The position numbers were made by a program, and so were the translations under genes. Under the pieces are notes generated by a model. That model had not been told where the DNA came from. It was given only the letters and a program-made list of their open reading frames with translations, and made no database searches. A stretch of DNA of 64,000 nucleotides from Caldilineaceae bacterium SB0661_bin_34 (lineage in GTDB: Bacteria > Chloroflexota > Anaerolineae > Caldilineales > Caldilineaceae), in the NCBI GenBank assembly GCA_009841145.1, contig VXMJ01000006.1:1-64000 (forward strand). Reading direction: 5' to 3'. Positions 34,962 to 43,663 of the stretch are shown piece after piece (position 1 is the stretch's first letter; the number at the start of each line of letters is the position of its first letter).

Positions 34962-36596
34962 ATGCCCATGTGTGCTGAAGTTCTGGCCCGTTCACTGCAC
35001 GATCTCGGTGTACGTACAGTGTTCGGTTTGCCGGGCGGGGAGAATGTCCGGATCCTGGACGCCCTCCGGTGCCAGGGCATCGAATTCGTGTTGGTGCGCA
35101 ACGAATCCAGTGCCGCATATGCAGCATCCGCGCGCTGGACCCTGACCGGGAAACTTCAGGCATGTCTGACCACGTTGGGGCCTGGCATTACCCATGCCGC
35201 GGCCGGGGTGGGGCACCTGTGGCTCGACCGGGCCGGCGTGGTGGTGATTAGTGCGTGCACCGCGGAGGGATCCGGGCCCATGCACACGCACCAGGTATTG
35301 GATCAGGAACACTTGATGGCTCCGATGGTCAAGGCGCACATCAAGGTGGAGCCGGACAATATCCATTCCCTACGCGACGTGTGTTCCCTGGCCGCGGAGG
35401 GCAGGCCCGGTCCTGTCTACGTGCAGATTTCCAACGAAGTTGCCGGCTTGGCGGCCGCAGGCGATGGCACCGCCCCCGAACCTCGGCCTCCCGCCGGTCC
35501 GGAACCGGACATGGACGGTATGGAAAAGGCATGGGCCCTCATGGCACGCGCCCACCGGCCGGTGGTGGTTGCCGGGCTTGGAGCGCGGGACGCGTCCCTA
35601 CGGACCTCGGTGCAAGCTGTGGCCAGCTCGTTGCAGGCCCCCATTGTGGCAACGCCCAAGGCCAAGGGCATCGTGCCGGACCGCCATCCGCTGGCCGCGG
35701 GAGTCATTGGATTGACCAGGACCGATCCGATTTACGAGCTTCTGGAGCAGGCGGACCTGGTGATTGCCATCGGGTTCGACGTAGTCGAGCTGGTTCTGCC
35801 GTGGGAATTCGACGGCGCCTTGGTGTGGGTTGCGGAGTGGCCCAATGTGGATCCGCCCCTGCCGGCCGATGTGGAACTCACGGGGGATGTCGCGGGACAT
35901 CTCAGAACCCTGGCCCAGACCGCAGAGCCGGCGACGGGGTGGATCGATACCGACTTCCACGCCTTTAGAAAGGATCGCACAGTGCCGGCTCCCGAGGCCA
36001 CGGCCGAGGGTCGGGTAAGCCCGCAGGCGGTCATGCGGTCCTTGCGCCGGCATTCGGACCCCGATGCAATCATGACGGTGGACGTGGGGTCCCATAAGAT
36101 TCATTTTGCCCTGGACTGGCCCACCCACGACGTGTCCGGTTTCCTGCTGTCCAACGGTCTGTCGTGCATGGGATTCGGTCTGGCCGGGGCCATCGGAGCC
36201 GCGACGCTGGATCTCGGGAGACAGGTGATCTGCGTAATCGGTGACGGTGGATTGGCCATGTGCGCCGGCGAACTGGGCCTGCTCCGAGAACTGGGTGCCA
36301 ATGTCAAGGTGGTGGTGATGCAGGACGAGGCATTGGACCTGATTCGTGTGGCACAACTGCGTGCGGGCAGTCCGGTGCACGGAACCGAGTACAGAGTGTC
36401 GGTGGACCACACACGGCTGGCGGCGGCCTATGGGATTCCCAGCCGGCGGGTCACGGACAATGCCTCTCTGGATGATGGTGTGCGCACAGCCTGCACCCAG
36501 ACTGGTCCCTACTTGATAGAGGTCATGCTGGATCCCGTGTCCTATCCGACCTTTCCTTCCACGCCAGATGGCCGCGGCGCAACGTATCCGCAATAG
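34962..36596 (+). CDS. ThDP-dependent acetolactate-synthase-like enzyme
   Basis: The 544-residue protein has the three domains of the family: an N-terminal PYR domain with FGLPGGENV and the catalytic glutamate in VRNESSAAYAA, a central Rossmann-like domain, and a C-terminal PP domain with GDGGLAMCAGEL. The usual NN that closes the ThDP motif is replaced by QD (VVMQDEALDL), which is unusual but seen in some branches. It should decarboxylate or ligate 2-oxo acids. I chose ATG 34962 because AAGGAG lies seven bases upstream. It is not adjacent to ilvN or ilvC, so a catabolic role with its neighbours is more likely than branched amino acid synthesis. Confidence 0.85.
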   Translation: MPMCAEVLARSLHDLGVRTVFGLPGGENVRILDALRCQGIEFVLVRNESSAAYAASARWTLTGKLQACLTTLGPGITHAAAGVGHLWLDRAGVVVISACTAEGSGPMHTHQVLDQEHLMAPMVKAHIKVEPDNIHSLRDVCSLAAEGRPGPVYVQISNEVAGLAAAGDGTAPEPRPPAGPEPDMDGMEKAWALMARAHRPVVVAGLGARDASLRTSVQAVASSLQAPIVATPKAKGIVPDRHPLAAGVIGLTRTDPIYELLEQADLVIAIGFDVVELVLPWEFDGALVWVAEWPNVDPPLPADVELTGDVAGHLRTLAQTAEPATGWIDTDFHAFRKDRTVPAPEATAEGRVSPQAVMRSLRRHSDPDAIMTVDVGSHKIHFALDWPTHDVSGFLLSNGLSCMGFGLAGAIGAATLDLGRQVICVIGDGGLAMCAGELGLLRELGANVKVVVMQDEALDLIRVAQLRAGSPVHGTEYRVSVDHTRLAAAYGIPSRRVTDNASLDDGVRTACTQTGPYLIEVMLDPVSYPTFPSTPDGRGATYPQ

Positions 36597-36617
36597 GTTC
36601 CGCATCCGAACAGTGGA

Positions 36618-36635
36618 ATTGCCGCGCGGCAGTTG
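36618..36635. terminator. Inverted repeat between convergent genes
   Basis: AATTGCCGC facing GCGGCAGTT (one mismatch) can fold into a seven-pair stem with a GCGC loop, midway between the convergent ThDP and glycosyltransferase genes. It lacks a T-run; a bidirectional stop signal is possible. Confidence 0.3.
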
Positions 36636-36644
36636 AGAACCGTT

Positions 36645-37844
36645 TCACACGTAGATGCCTTCGAGCGTGGGAGCGATCGCGCTCCAGTCAAAGCGGGTTT
36701 CGACCAGGCGTCTCCCATTGGCCACGCGCGACCATGCAGGTTCCGGCTCAGTCCAGGTCCGCGCAATCGCGGTAACCAGATCGCTCGGGTTGTCCGCCAG
36801 CAAGCAGTGGGTTCCGTTTTCCAGAGGCAGGCCTGCAATCCCCTGGTTCGTTGATACCAGAGGGATGCCCGCGGCCAGGGCTTCCAGAACCTTGAATCTT
36901 GTTCCTCCCCCCTGAAACAGCGGCACAACGAAGGTGGCAGCCTGTTCCAGGAATGGCACCAGGGACTCGACGAAACCAGTGACAGTGACTCCCGGCATGT
37001 CATTGAGGGCCTGTACGTCCGCGGCCGGATCTCGGCCCAGGATCGTGAACGATGCGTCCGGGAACCGTTCGCGCAATGCAGGCATGACTTCGCGACAGAA
37101 CCAGGTCACACCCGTGACATTGGGGCGGTAGTCCATCTTGCCCATGAACAGCAGGCTGTGGGGACGTACCGAATTCCGGTCGACCTTCGGCAAGGACCGG
37201 ACATCCAGGCAATTGGGAACCAGCGATACGCGATGTGCAGGAACGTGTTCCAGGACTTGGTCCCGGTCCTCGGGGCTGACGGTTGAAACGTGCCAGGCAC
37301 TTCGCCAGGAACCCGTTTCGTGGTGCCTGGTCCTATGGGTCTGCAGGTGGTTGTAGAGGCGATAGGGAATATCAGCGACGGACAAGGTCTCATCGGCCTG
37401 CATCGATTCCCGCAGGCGATACTCGATGTTGTGTTCATCCAGGACGTAGGGAACCCTGGCTGAGAGCCGGTGACGGACCCGGTTCCATGTTCCCATCATC
37501 TCGAATCCGGCCACATGGACGCAGTCGAAGGGTTTGGTTGTATGCCGGGCCAACGCCGTGTCCACCAATGGGTCGCTTGCATAGGCCTGCCAGATGTCGG
37601 GTACGTGTCTGCCCATGTCCAGGAACCTGGTTGCCAACGGACGTGTCGGCCACACGACGACTGCGGCGAACTCGGCGAGAGTCGCGACTTCCGAGGGCAG
37701 GGTGGGCGGGCCTGCGTCGAAGGTGCCGCACAGCAGCTCCACCTCGTGCCTTTCCGCCAAAATTCTGAGGAGGTGGAAGTTGCGCAGGTTGCGGCCTTGG
37801 GTAAGCGGCCACGGTACAACAGGGGCAAGGAACAGGATGCGCAT
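36645..37844 (-). CDS. GT4-family glycosyltransferase (second of pair)
   Basis: The 399-residue protein starts MRILFLAPVVPWPLTQGRNLRN, a GT-B N-terminal strand with the sugar acceptor loop, and in the C-terminal domain has SLLFMGKMDYRPN and a donor-binding region FVVPLFQGGGTRFKVLEALAAGIPLVST. It transfers a sugar from a nucleotide donor, probably to a cell-surface polymer. It is 15 bases downstream of another GT4 gene on the same strand, a pair typical of surface polysaccharide synthesis. Donor and acceptor are unknown. Confidence 0.88.
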   Translation of the reverse strand: MRILFLAPVVPWPLTQGRNLRNFHLLRILAERHEVELLCGTFDAGPPTLPSEVATLAEFAAVVVWPTRPLATRFLDMGRHVPDIWQAYASDPLVDTALARHTTKPFDCVHVAGFEMMGTWNRVRHRLSARVPYVLDEHNIEYRLRESMQADETLSVADIPYRLYNHLQTHRTRHHETGSWRSAWHVSTVSPEDRDQVLEHVPAHRVSLVPNCLDVRSLPKVDRNSVRPHSLLFMGKMDYRPNVTGVTWFCREVMPALRERFPDASFTILGRDPAADVQALNDMPGVTVTGFVESLVPFLEQAATFVVPLFQGGGTRFKVLEALAAGIPLVSTNQGIAGLPLENGTHCLLADNPSDLVTAIARTWTEPEPAWSRVANGRRLVETRFDWSAIAPTLEGIYV

Positions 37845-37859
37845 GGTCTCTTTACCGGA

Positions 37860-38978
37860 TCATGTTTGGCGGGCCGCCGCGCGGTAGACGTTCAGGGTCT
37901 GTCTGGCTGCCTTTTCCCAACTGAACTCCAAGACCCTTTTGTGGCCCTTGTTCACCAGGTCGGAAACGAGCTCCTCCGAGTTGAGCAGCGCCAAGATATT
38001 CGAGGCAACCGCCTCGGGGTCCCCGGGGTCGTGGGTAAGGGCGGCGTTGCCTGCGATCTCCGGCAGGCAGGACGCATGGCTGCACACCACGGGCGTACCA
38101 CTGGCCATGGCCTCCAGAAGCGTAAAACCGAAGCCTTCGTACAGCGCCGGATGAACCAGGCACTTGGCATGCCTGTAGGCTTGGGCCAAGGATGGTTCCG
38201 ACAGTTGTCCGGCAAAGACACAGGCATTCTCGATGCCGCGCTTGGCGGCCTGTTCCTCCATATCGTCCTGGAGCCAGCCCGAAGCACCCGCCAGCACCAG
38301 CTTCAGCCGACGGCCTTCGGGACGGGCATGGACCATGGCGAAGGCAGTCAGCAGGGTGGCAATGTTCTTCCGGGGTTCCAGTGTACCCACGTGCAGAAGG
38401 TAGTCGTCGGGCAGCCAGTCGGGTTTGGGGATTGCGGTGGAATCCGGTTCCATGCTGTTCTGCAGAAATCCCGGATCAACGGCATGCGGCACAACAGTCG
38501 TCTTGGCGGCCGCTTCCGGGAAACGGGCGGCCAAGTCGGCAGCCGTGTGTCGGCTTGGCACCAGAATGCCCGCGGCATGCCGCACGGCACGGGGCAATTG
38601 GCCATAGTAGGCGGCGGCGTCATCCGTTAGGACCTCGGGCCATTTCAGGAAGGCCAGGTCGTGGACCGTGATTACGGTTGGCAATCTGGTCTGCAATGGT
38701 CCGATGAAGTCCGGGAAGTGGACCACATCCCATCTTCCCAGCGAGAGTTCCAGGGCCAGGCTGGCTTGTTCCCAGGCGTGGTGGACTGGACTGAACAGGG
38801 TCCGGTGGCGCCACTCCGTCGGCACGCGCTGTGCCGGCGGCTGGCGCCTGTGGTGAAAGACGGTGAATCGGTCCCCGGAATCGAGCGCGCGCAGTGCGGA
38901 ACACAGGTTGCGGGTATACCGCGTGATGCCGGCCTGCCGATGGTATGCAAGCCTGGCATCAACGCCGATTCGAATCAT
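37860..38978 (-). CDS. GT4-family glycosyltransferase (first of pair)
   Basis: The 372-residue protein has GT4 layout: MIRIGVDARLAYHRQAGITRYTRNL, a VITVHDLAFL acceptor-domain segment, LLHVGTLEPRKNIATLL, and the E-x7-E donor motif in EGFGFTLLEAMASGTPVVCS. It resembles mannosyltransferases of bacterial surface glycans. It is the promoter-proximal gene of the pair; its upstream region is shared with the divergent coiled-coil/selB genes. Confidence 0.9.
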   Translation of the reverse strand: MIRIGVDARLAYHRQAGITRYTRNLCSALRALDSGDRFTVFHHRRQPPAQRVPTEWRHRTLFSPVHHAWEQASLALELSLGRWDVVHFPDFIGPLQTRLPTVITVHDLAFLKWPEVLTDDAAAYYGQLPRAVRHAAGILVPSRHTAADLAARFPEAAAKTTVVPHAVDPGFLQNSMEPDSTAIPKPDWLPDDYLLHVGTLEPRKNIATLLTAFAMVHARPEGRRLKLVLAGASGWLQDDMEEQAAKRGIENACVFAGQLSEPSLAQAYRHAKCLVHPALYEGFGFTLLEAMASGTPVVCSHASCLPEIAGNAALTHDPGDPEAVASNILALLNSEELVSDLVNKGHKRVLEFSWEKAARQTLNVYRAAARQT

Positions 38979-39046
38979 CGGTGGGTGCAGACTTTTCTAT
39001 AAATTGGTCGGTCGTGGCGGCCGACATCCTCTGGACACTTCAGTGG

Positions 39047-39059
39047 CACAATTATTGTG
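39047..39059. promoter_or_regulatory. Perfect 13-base palindrome in a divergent promoter region
   Basis: CACAAT-T-ATTGTG is a perfect dyad, 69 bases before the GT gene start on one side and 107 before the coiled-coil gene on the other. It has the form of a transcription factor operator, and it lies in one of the few A+T-rich stretches of this region. The regulator is unknown. Confidence 0.35.
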
Positions 39060-39165
39060 ACATCATGTGTCGCCAACGGCACAGGGACCGTTTCGGCCAC
39101 AAACCGCCCGGTTCCGTTCACCAGCAATCGCGTCGCTTTGCCGACCGGGCATGAGGTCTAGCATC

Positions 39166-40458
39166 ATGGATTTGCCACAGCTGGAACAAATCGTCAATTG
39201 GCTCGACGAGGAACACAAGCGCAACCGCACGGAGATCGTGCGGTTGGGGCACCTGCTGGAAATGCAGGGCAACAGCCAGGTCGGACAGACCAAGCAGCTG
39301 CAGGAGCTGGAAGGCTCAGTCATGCGCTTCGAGGCCCAGGTGGCCCGGTTGCAGCAGTATGAGAGCACTCTGGATGGCTCCCGACAGGAACTCCTCGGGC
39401 TCATCGAACGGGAAGAGACCCAGCGCATCAAGGCCATCCGCGAGTTGGAACGGGCCCGGGAGGCGGATCGGGACACAGCCCAGCGCGACATTGCCGCCCT
39501 CCAAAGGGACGCGCACCGGTCCTCCCAGCTCGAACAGGATCTTCAAATCCGACAGTCCGACTTCACTCGCCTGGCCGAGTCGCTCCAGACGATGGACGGC
39601 CAGATCAAGGCGCTGGAGGCCGCACTGGAGGAAAAGACCCAGAACATCGACTTCATGCTGGAACTGCGCAGCACCGAGGTGCAGCGCATTACGCAGCAGC
39701 AGGAAGAGCAGACGGTCCATCTGCGCCGCCTGGATGAATTGGAGAGCATCAACATCCAGCAGGACCAGGAAATGCGCAGGCTGCGTCAGGAACTGACGGA
39801 GCTGCACGAGGCGGGCAACCGGCATGGCCGGAACTTCGATGAGCTGGCGGATGAAATGCGAGGCCAGATGATCGACTTCAGCAAGCAGATAAGGGCCGTG
39901 GATGCCGCCGTGCAGGAGTTGCCGCCTTTGATCGAGGGTCTGCAGAACCAGTTGCGCCTGCAGGCCGAGGCACAGGATCACATTCGCAGGTCCGTGCTCG
40001 ATTCGCGGGGCTTGCGGGAGCAAATCGATCAGGCTATCCACCAGTTCCAGGAGTCGGAACGGCTGTTCCAGGCGCGGATTGAAAGTTCGCTCGAGGAGGC
40101 CAAGGCCGGGGTGGCGGAGCGGGAACGCAAGGAGCGAATGCAACGGGACCACCAATGGCAGGAGCAAGCACAGGACAACGTTGCGACGAAGGAAAGCCTC
40201 ATGTCCCTGTCCCAGTCCCTTAAGACCCACGAGGCGTTGCTTAAGCAACTGTGGTCCCTCCAGGAGACCTATCCCCAGCAGGCGCTGAGGGCCGCGCAGT
40301 CCCAGGTGGATGACCTTCAGGACAGCCTCAGGGAACGGGACCGGATTGTCCGGGCCCTAGAGGACGAATGGATGCGGCTGCGCCGCAATGTCGAGTTGTA
40401 TGCCAACGGTTCGAGCAGACAGGAAACCGACAGCGTGGATGGCGCGGCGGTGCCGTAG
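39166..40458 (+). CDS. Long coiled-coil protein of unknown function
   Basis: The 430-residue protein is almost entirely heptad-rich helix (for example LDELESINIQQDQEMRRLRQEL) with no globular domain or membrane segment that I can see. The predicted coiled coil spans about residues 30-410, broken by QELPPLIEGL near 245-250. I chose ATG 39166; an in-frame start at 39,067 would add an Arg/Pro-rich stretch unlike the rest. It ends two bases before selB, so the two are almost certainly co-transcribed. Such genes resemble Smc-like or chemotaxis-type scaffolds, but no function can be assigned. Confidence 0.75.
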   Translation: MDLPQLEQIVNWLDEEHKRNRTEIVRLGHLLEMQGNSQVGQTKQLQELEGSVMRFEAQVARLQQYESTLDGSRQELLGLIEREETQRIKAIRELERAREADRDTAQRDIAALQRDAHRSSQLEQDLQIRQSDFTRLAESLQTMDGQIKALEAALEEKTQNIDFMLELRSTEVQRITQQQEEQTVHLRRLDELESINIQQDQEMRRLRQELTELHEAGNRHGRNFDELADEMRGQMIDFSKQIRAVDAAVQELPPLIEGLQNQLRLQAEAQDHIRRSVLDSRGLREQIDQAIHQFQESERLFQARIESSLEEAKAGVAERERKERMQRDHQWQEQAQDNVATKESLMSLSQSLKTHEALLKQLWSLQETYPQQALRAAQSQVDDLQDSLRERDRIVRALEDEWMRLRRNVELYANGSSRQETDSVDGAAVP

Positions 40459-40460
40459 GC

Positions 40461-42383
40461 ATGCGCGTCCTGAGCACGGCCGGGCATGTGGATCATGGCA
40501 AGTCCGCCCTGGTGCAGGCCCTGACCGGCACGGATCCCGATCGGCTGGCAGAGGAAAAGCGTCGTGGACTGACCATCGAGCTGGGCTACGCCTTCCTGGA
40601 CTCCGACCCGCCTGATCCGGCGCGCCGCACCGGACTGGTCGATGTCCCGGGCCACCTCGACTTCATCCGCAACATGCTGGCGGGGTTGAGTGGGATCGAT
40701 GCGGCGATACTGGTTGTGGCAGCGGACGACGGGGTAATGCCGCAGACGCGCGAGCATCTTTCCATCCTGAACCTGCTGCGGGTTCCCGCCTGCCTGCCGG
40801 TCCTTTCCAAGGTGGATGCCGTCGACGATCCCGAGTGGCTCGAACTGGTCGAACTGGATCTTGCCGACCACCTGGCGCAGACGCGGTACGCGGATACGGC
40901 GATTCTGCGGGTGAGTGCACAAGAGGGCATCGGCCTGGAGGACCTGCGCCAGGCGATTTTCGACCTGCCGGAGCGGAGTCCCGAAGCCGTTCTCGACCAA
41001 CCCGCGCGCTTGCACGTTGACAGGGTGTTTGTGCGGTCCGGTTTCGGCACCGTGGTTACGGGCACGCTGTCTGCCGGGACCTTGGCATTGGGACAGACGG
41101 TTGGCTTGCAGCCGTCCGGTCTCATCGGGCGCATCAGGGGTTTGCAGTCCTACCATGAGACGAAAGACCGCTGCGTCGCGGGGGCCCGGGTGGCCGTGAA
41201 CATCAGCGGGGTATCCCACGGCGACGTTCAGCGCGGCGATGCGCTGTGCACCGAGGGAACCATGGTCCCGAGCCGCCTGGCGGATGTCAAGGTGGAACTG
41301 CTGTCCGATGCGTTCAAGGGGCTGGAACACAACCTGGACATCATGCTGTTCCATGGGACCACGGAAACCATTGCCCGCGTGAGACTGATTGGTTCACAGG
41401 TGATCGAACCGGGTCGGAGAGGCTATTGCCAGCTTGTCCTGTCGGAACCGATGGTGTTGGATGCCGGAGACCGGTTCATCGTCCGTCTACCATCACCCAG
41501 TGTGACGCTGGGAGGCGGAGAGGTTTTGGACCCGGCCCCCGATCGCCATTGGAAGCGGTTTCACACCGGCAGCCTGGAACGCTTCCGGGTCCTGGACGCC
41601 GACGACTTCAAGCTGCAGCTGGATTACAAAATCCGCACCCGTCCCCTGATTAGCCAGTCCGAACTGCTTGCCCAGGCCGGCACCGAGGCAGCTCAGTGGC
41701 GCCGGCACTTGGAACAGGAAATCGCGGAGGGTCGGGTATGGTTCCTGGAGAGCAGCAGCGGTCCTTGGCTTGTGCCCGACCGAACGGCACGGGAATGGTG
41801 GGACTTCGCGGAGGAAACGCTTGGGGAGTGGCATCGGACATGGCCACTGCGTCCCGGCCAACCCCGCGGTGAGCTCCTTGCGCGCCTGACCGGGTGGATG
41901 CGTCGTCGGCACCAGGTGTCGGCCTCGGCCCCGCAACTGAACGCAGCGATGGCCGCTTGGCATGCTGACAACAGGATCGTGGCCGATGGTGATATCGTGC
42001 GCCTGCCTGATCACAAAGTGAAGTACTCGCCGGAACAGGCTCGGTTGACGGACAGGTTGACGCAAACCCTGGAGGCGGCTGAATTCCTGCCGCCCAACAA
42101 GGGGGATGTCCTGCAGATGTTGGAAGGAGACCAGGAACTCCTGGATCATCTTCTGGTCTCCGGCCAGTGTGTGGCGCTCGACCAGGACGTGATTTTCCTG
42201 GCCTCTGTTCATCGACGGGCTCAGGAGGCCGTGTTACGGATTTTGGACGAACTTGGCAGTGTCACCATGGCACAGGTCAGAGACCGCTTACCGACCAGCC
42301 GCAAGTATGCACAGGCACTGTTGGAGCGGATGGACCAGGATCAGCTCACCCGGCGCGACGGAAATCTCCGCACCCGTGCCTGA
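40461..42383 (+). CDS. selB: Selenocysteine-specific translation elongation factor
   Basis: The 640-residue protein opens with the SelB GTPase signatures: GHVDHGKSALVQALTG, EEKRRGLTIELGYAFLD, DVPGH, DDGVMPQTREH and SKVD in place of the usual NKxD/TKxD. After the elongation factor domains come C-terminal winged-helix repeats (for example around RPLISQSELLAQAG and DELGSVTMAQVRDRL), which bind the SECIS hairpin in mRNA. SelB delivers Sec-tRNA to UGA codons, so this organism should make selenoproteins. selA, selD and tRNA-Sec are not in the window. ATG 40461 lies two bases after the coiled-coil gene. Confidence 0.95.
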   Translation: MRVLSTAGHVDHGKSALVQALTGTDPDRLAEEKRRGLTIELGYAFLDSDPPDPARRTGLVDVPGHLDFIRNMLAGLSGIDAAILVVAADDGVMPQTREHLSILNLLRVPACLPVLSKVDAVDDPEWLELVELDLADHLAQTRYADTAILRVSAQEGIGLEDLRQAIFDLPERSPEAVLDQPARLHVDRVFVRSGFGTVVTGTLSAGTLALGQTVGLQPSGLIGRIRGLQSYHETKDRCVAGARVAVNISGVSHGDVQRGDALCTEGTMVPSRLADVKVELLSDAFKGLEHNLDIMLFHGTTETIARVRLIGSQVIEPGRRGYCQLVLSEPMVLDAGDRFIVRLPSPSVTLGGGEVLDPAPDRHWKRFHTGSLERFRVLDADDFKLQLDYKIRTRPLISQSELLAQAGTEAAQWRRHLEQEIAEGRVWFLESSSGPWLVPDRTAREWWDFAEETLGEWHRTWPLRPGQPRGELLARLTGWMRRRHQVSASAPQLNAAMAAWHADNRIVADGDIVRLPDHKVKYSPEQARLTDRLTQTLEAAEFLPPNKGDVLQMLEGDQELLDHLLVSGQCVALDQDVIFLASVHRRAQEAVLRILDELGSVTMAQVRDRLPTSRKYAQALLERMDQDQLTRRDGNLRTRA

Positions 42384-42481
42384 GGCCTTTGACCCAAGGG
42401 CCTGCCGGATTGCGGCTTCCGATTTGTGCGTCAGACAATCCGGCCATCGATCGATTGACTACACGGGCGGAAGTTTCAAGC

Positions 42482-43597
42482 ATGCGCATTCAAACGGTAC
42501 AAGTTGATCACTACCGGATTCCATTGCCAGTTGTGTTGTCGGATTCCACCCACGGCGACATGAGCCACTTCGGCTTGGCAACCGTCCGTGTCCTGACCGA
42601 CGAGGGCGTCGAGGGCATCGGCTACAGCTACGTTGTGGGTGACATTGGCGGCGGCGCGTTGCATGCGATGCTGGCACAGGATTTGGCACCGGTGCTCCCG
42701 GGTCGCGACAGCGACGACCGCGAACGGATCTGGCATGAACTCTGGTGGCGGGTCCACTTTGTTGGCCGAGGCGGACTGGTGTCTTTCGGTCTGGCCGCCG
42801 TCGACGTGGCCTTGTGGGACGCCGCGGCCAAGCAGGCGTCCAAACCGTGGTGGAAGTTGCTTGGGGGCTGGCGCAAGCCGGTGTCGGCCTATGCGGGAGG
42901 GATCGACCTGCAGTTTCCGCTGGACAGGCTCCTGCACCAGGCCGACGGATTTCGGGACGCTGGATTCCGGGCGATCAAAATGAAGGTGGGGCGTCCGTCA
43001 TACAAGGAAGATGCAGACCGGGCTTTGGCCATGCGCGCCCACTTGGGTGACGGTTTCCCCCTGATGGCGGATGCCAACATGCAGTGGCTGCCCCATCAGG
43101 CCATTCAGGCGGTCCGGGCCTTGTCGGACGCCGACCTGTATTGGATTGAGGAGCCGACCATTCCGGACGACTATGCCGCCCACGCCCGGATTGCCCGCGA
43201 GGGTGGTCTGCCAGTGGCCACAGGCGAAAACCTCCACTCGATCCACGAATTCGAACACATGCTGGATCTGGGCGAGGTTGCCTTTCCGGAGCCGGACTTG
43301 GTGACTCTGGGCGGGGTGACGCCCTGGCTCAAGGTGGCGCACATGTGCGAGGCCCGCAACCTGCCCGTGACCACCCACGGAGTCCACGATTTGCATGTTC
43401 ATCTTCTGGCAGCCGTGCCCAACGCTTCCTATCTTGAAGTGCATGGGTTCGGCCTGGAAAGATATATGGAAGAGCCGCTTGAGGTCCGCGACGGGACGGT
43501 TCTGCCCCCCGAGCGACCCGGACACGGGGTGGGACTGCTTTGGGATCGGCTGGAACCACATCGGCGGTCACCGTCCGTGGTCCTGACACGGGATTGA
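42482..43597 (+). CDS. Mandelate racemase/muconate lactonizing enzyme family protein
   Basis: The 371-residue protein is a second enolase-superfamily member: GFRAIKMKVGRP (KxK), MADANMQW, YWIEEPT and ATGENLHS metal ligands, and THGVHDLHVHL near the C-terminal base. It follows the mandelate racemase subgroup rather than the glucarate dehydratase one. Likely reactions are acid-sugar dehydration or racemisation by proton abstraction next to a carboxylate. I chose ATG 42482. It is followed by an aldo/keto reductase and an SDR on the same strand. Confidence 0.88.
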   Translation: MRIQTVQVDHYRIPLPVVLSDSTHGDMSHFGLATVRVLTDEGVEGIGYSYVVGDIGGGALHAMLAQDLAPVLPGRDSDDRERIWHELWWRVHFVGRGGLVSFGLAAVDVALWDAAAKQASKPWWKLLGGWRKPVSAYAGGIDLQFPLDRLLHQADGFRDAGFRAIKMKVGRPSYKEDADRALAMRAHLGDGFPLMADANMQWLPHQAIQAVRALSDADLYWIEEPTIPDDYAAHARIAREGGLPVATGENLHSIHEFEHMLDLGEVAFPEPDLVTLGGVTPWLKVAHMCEARNLPVTTHGVHDLHVHLLAAVPNASYLEVHGFGLERYMEEPLEVRDGTVLPPERPGHGVGLLWDRLEPHRRSPSVVLTRD

Positions 43598-43663
43598 CTT
43601 TCCGTCGGCCGGTACAGATACAACGTACGCATACTCAGAACAACAGAACAACAGGAGCGAGAC

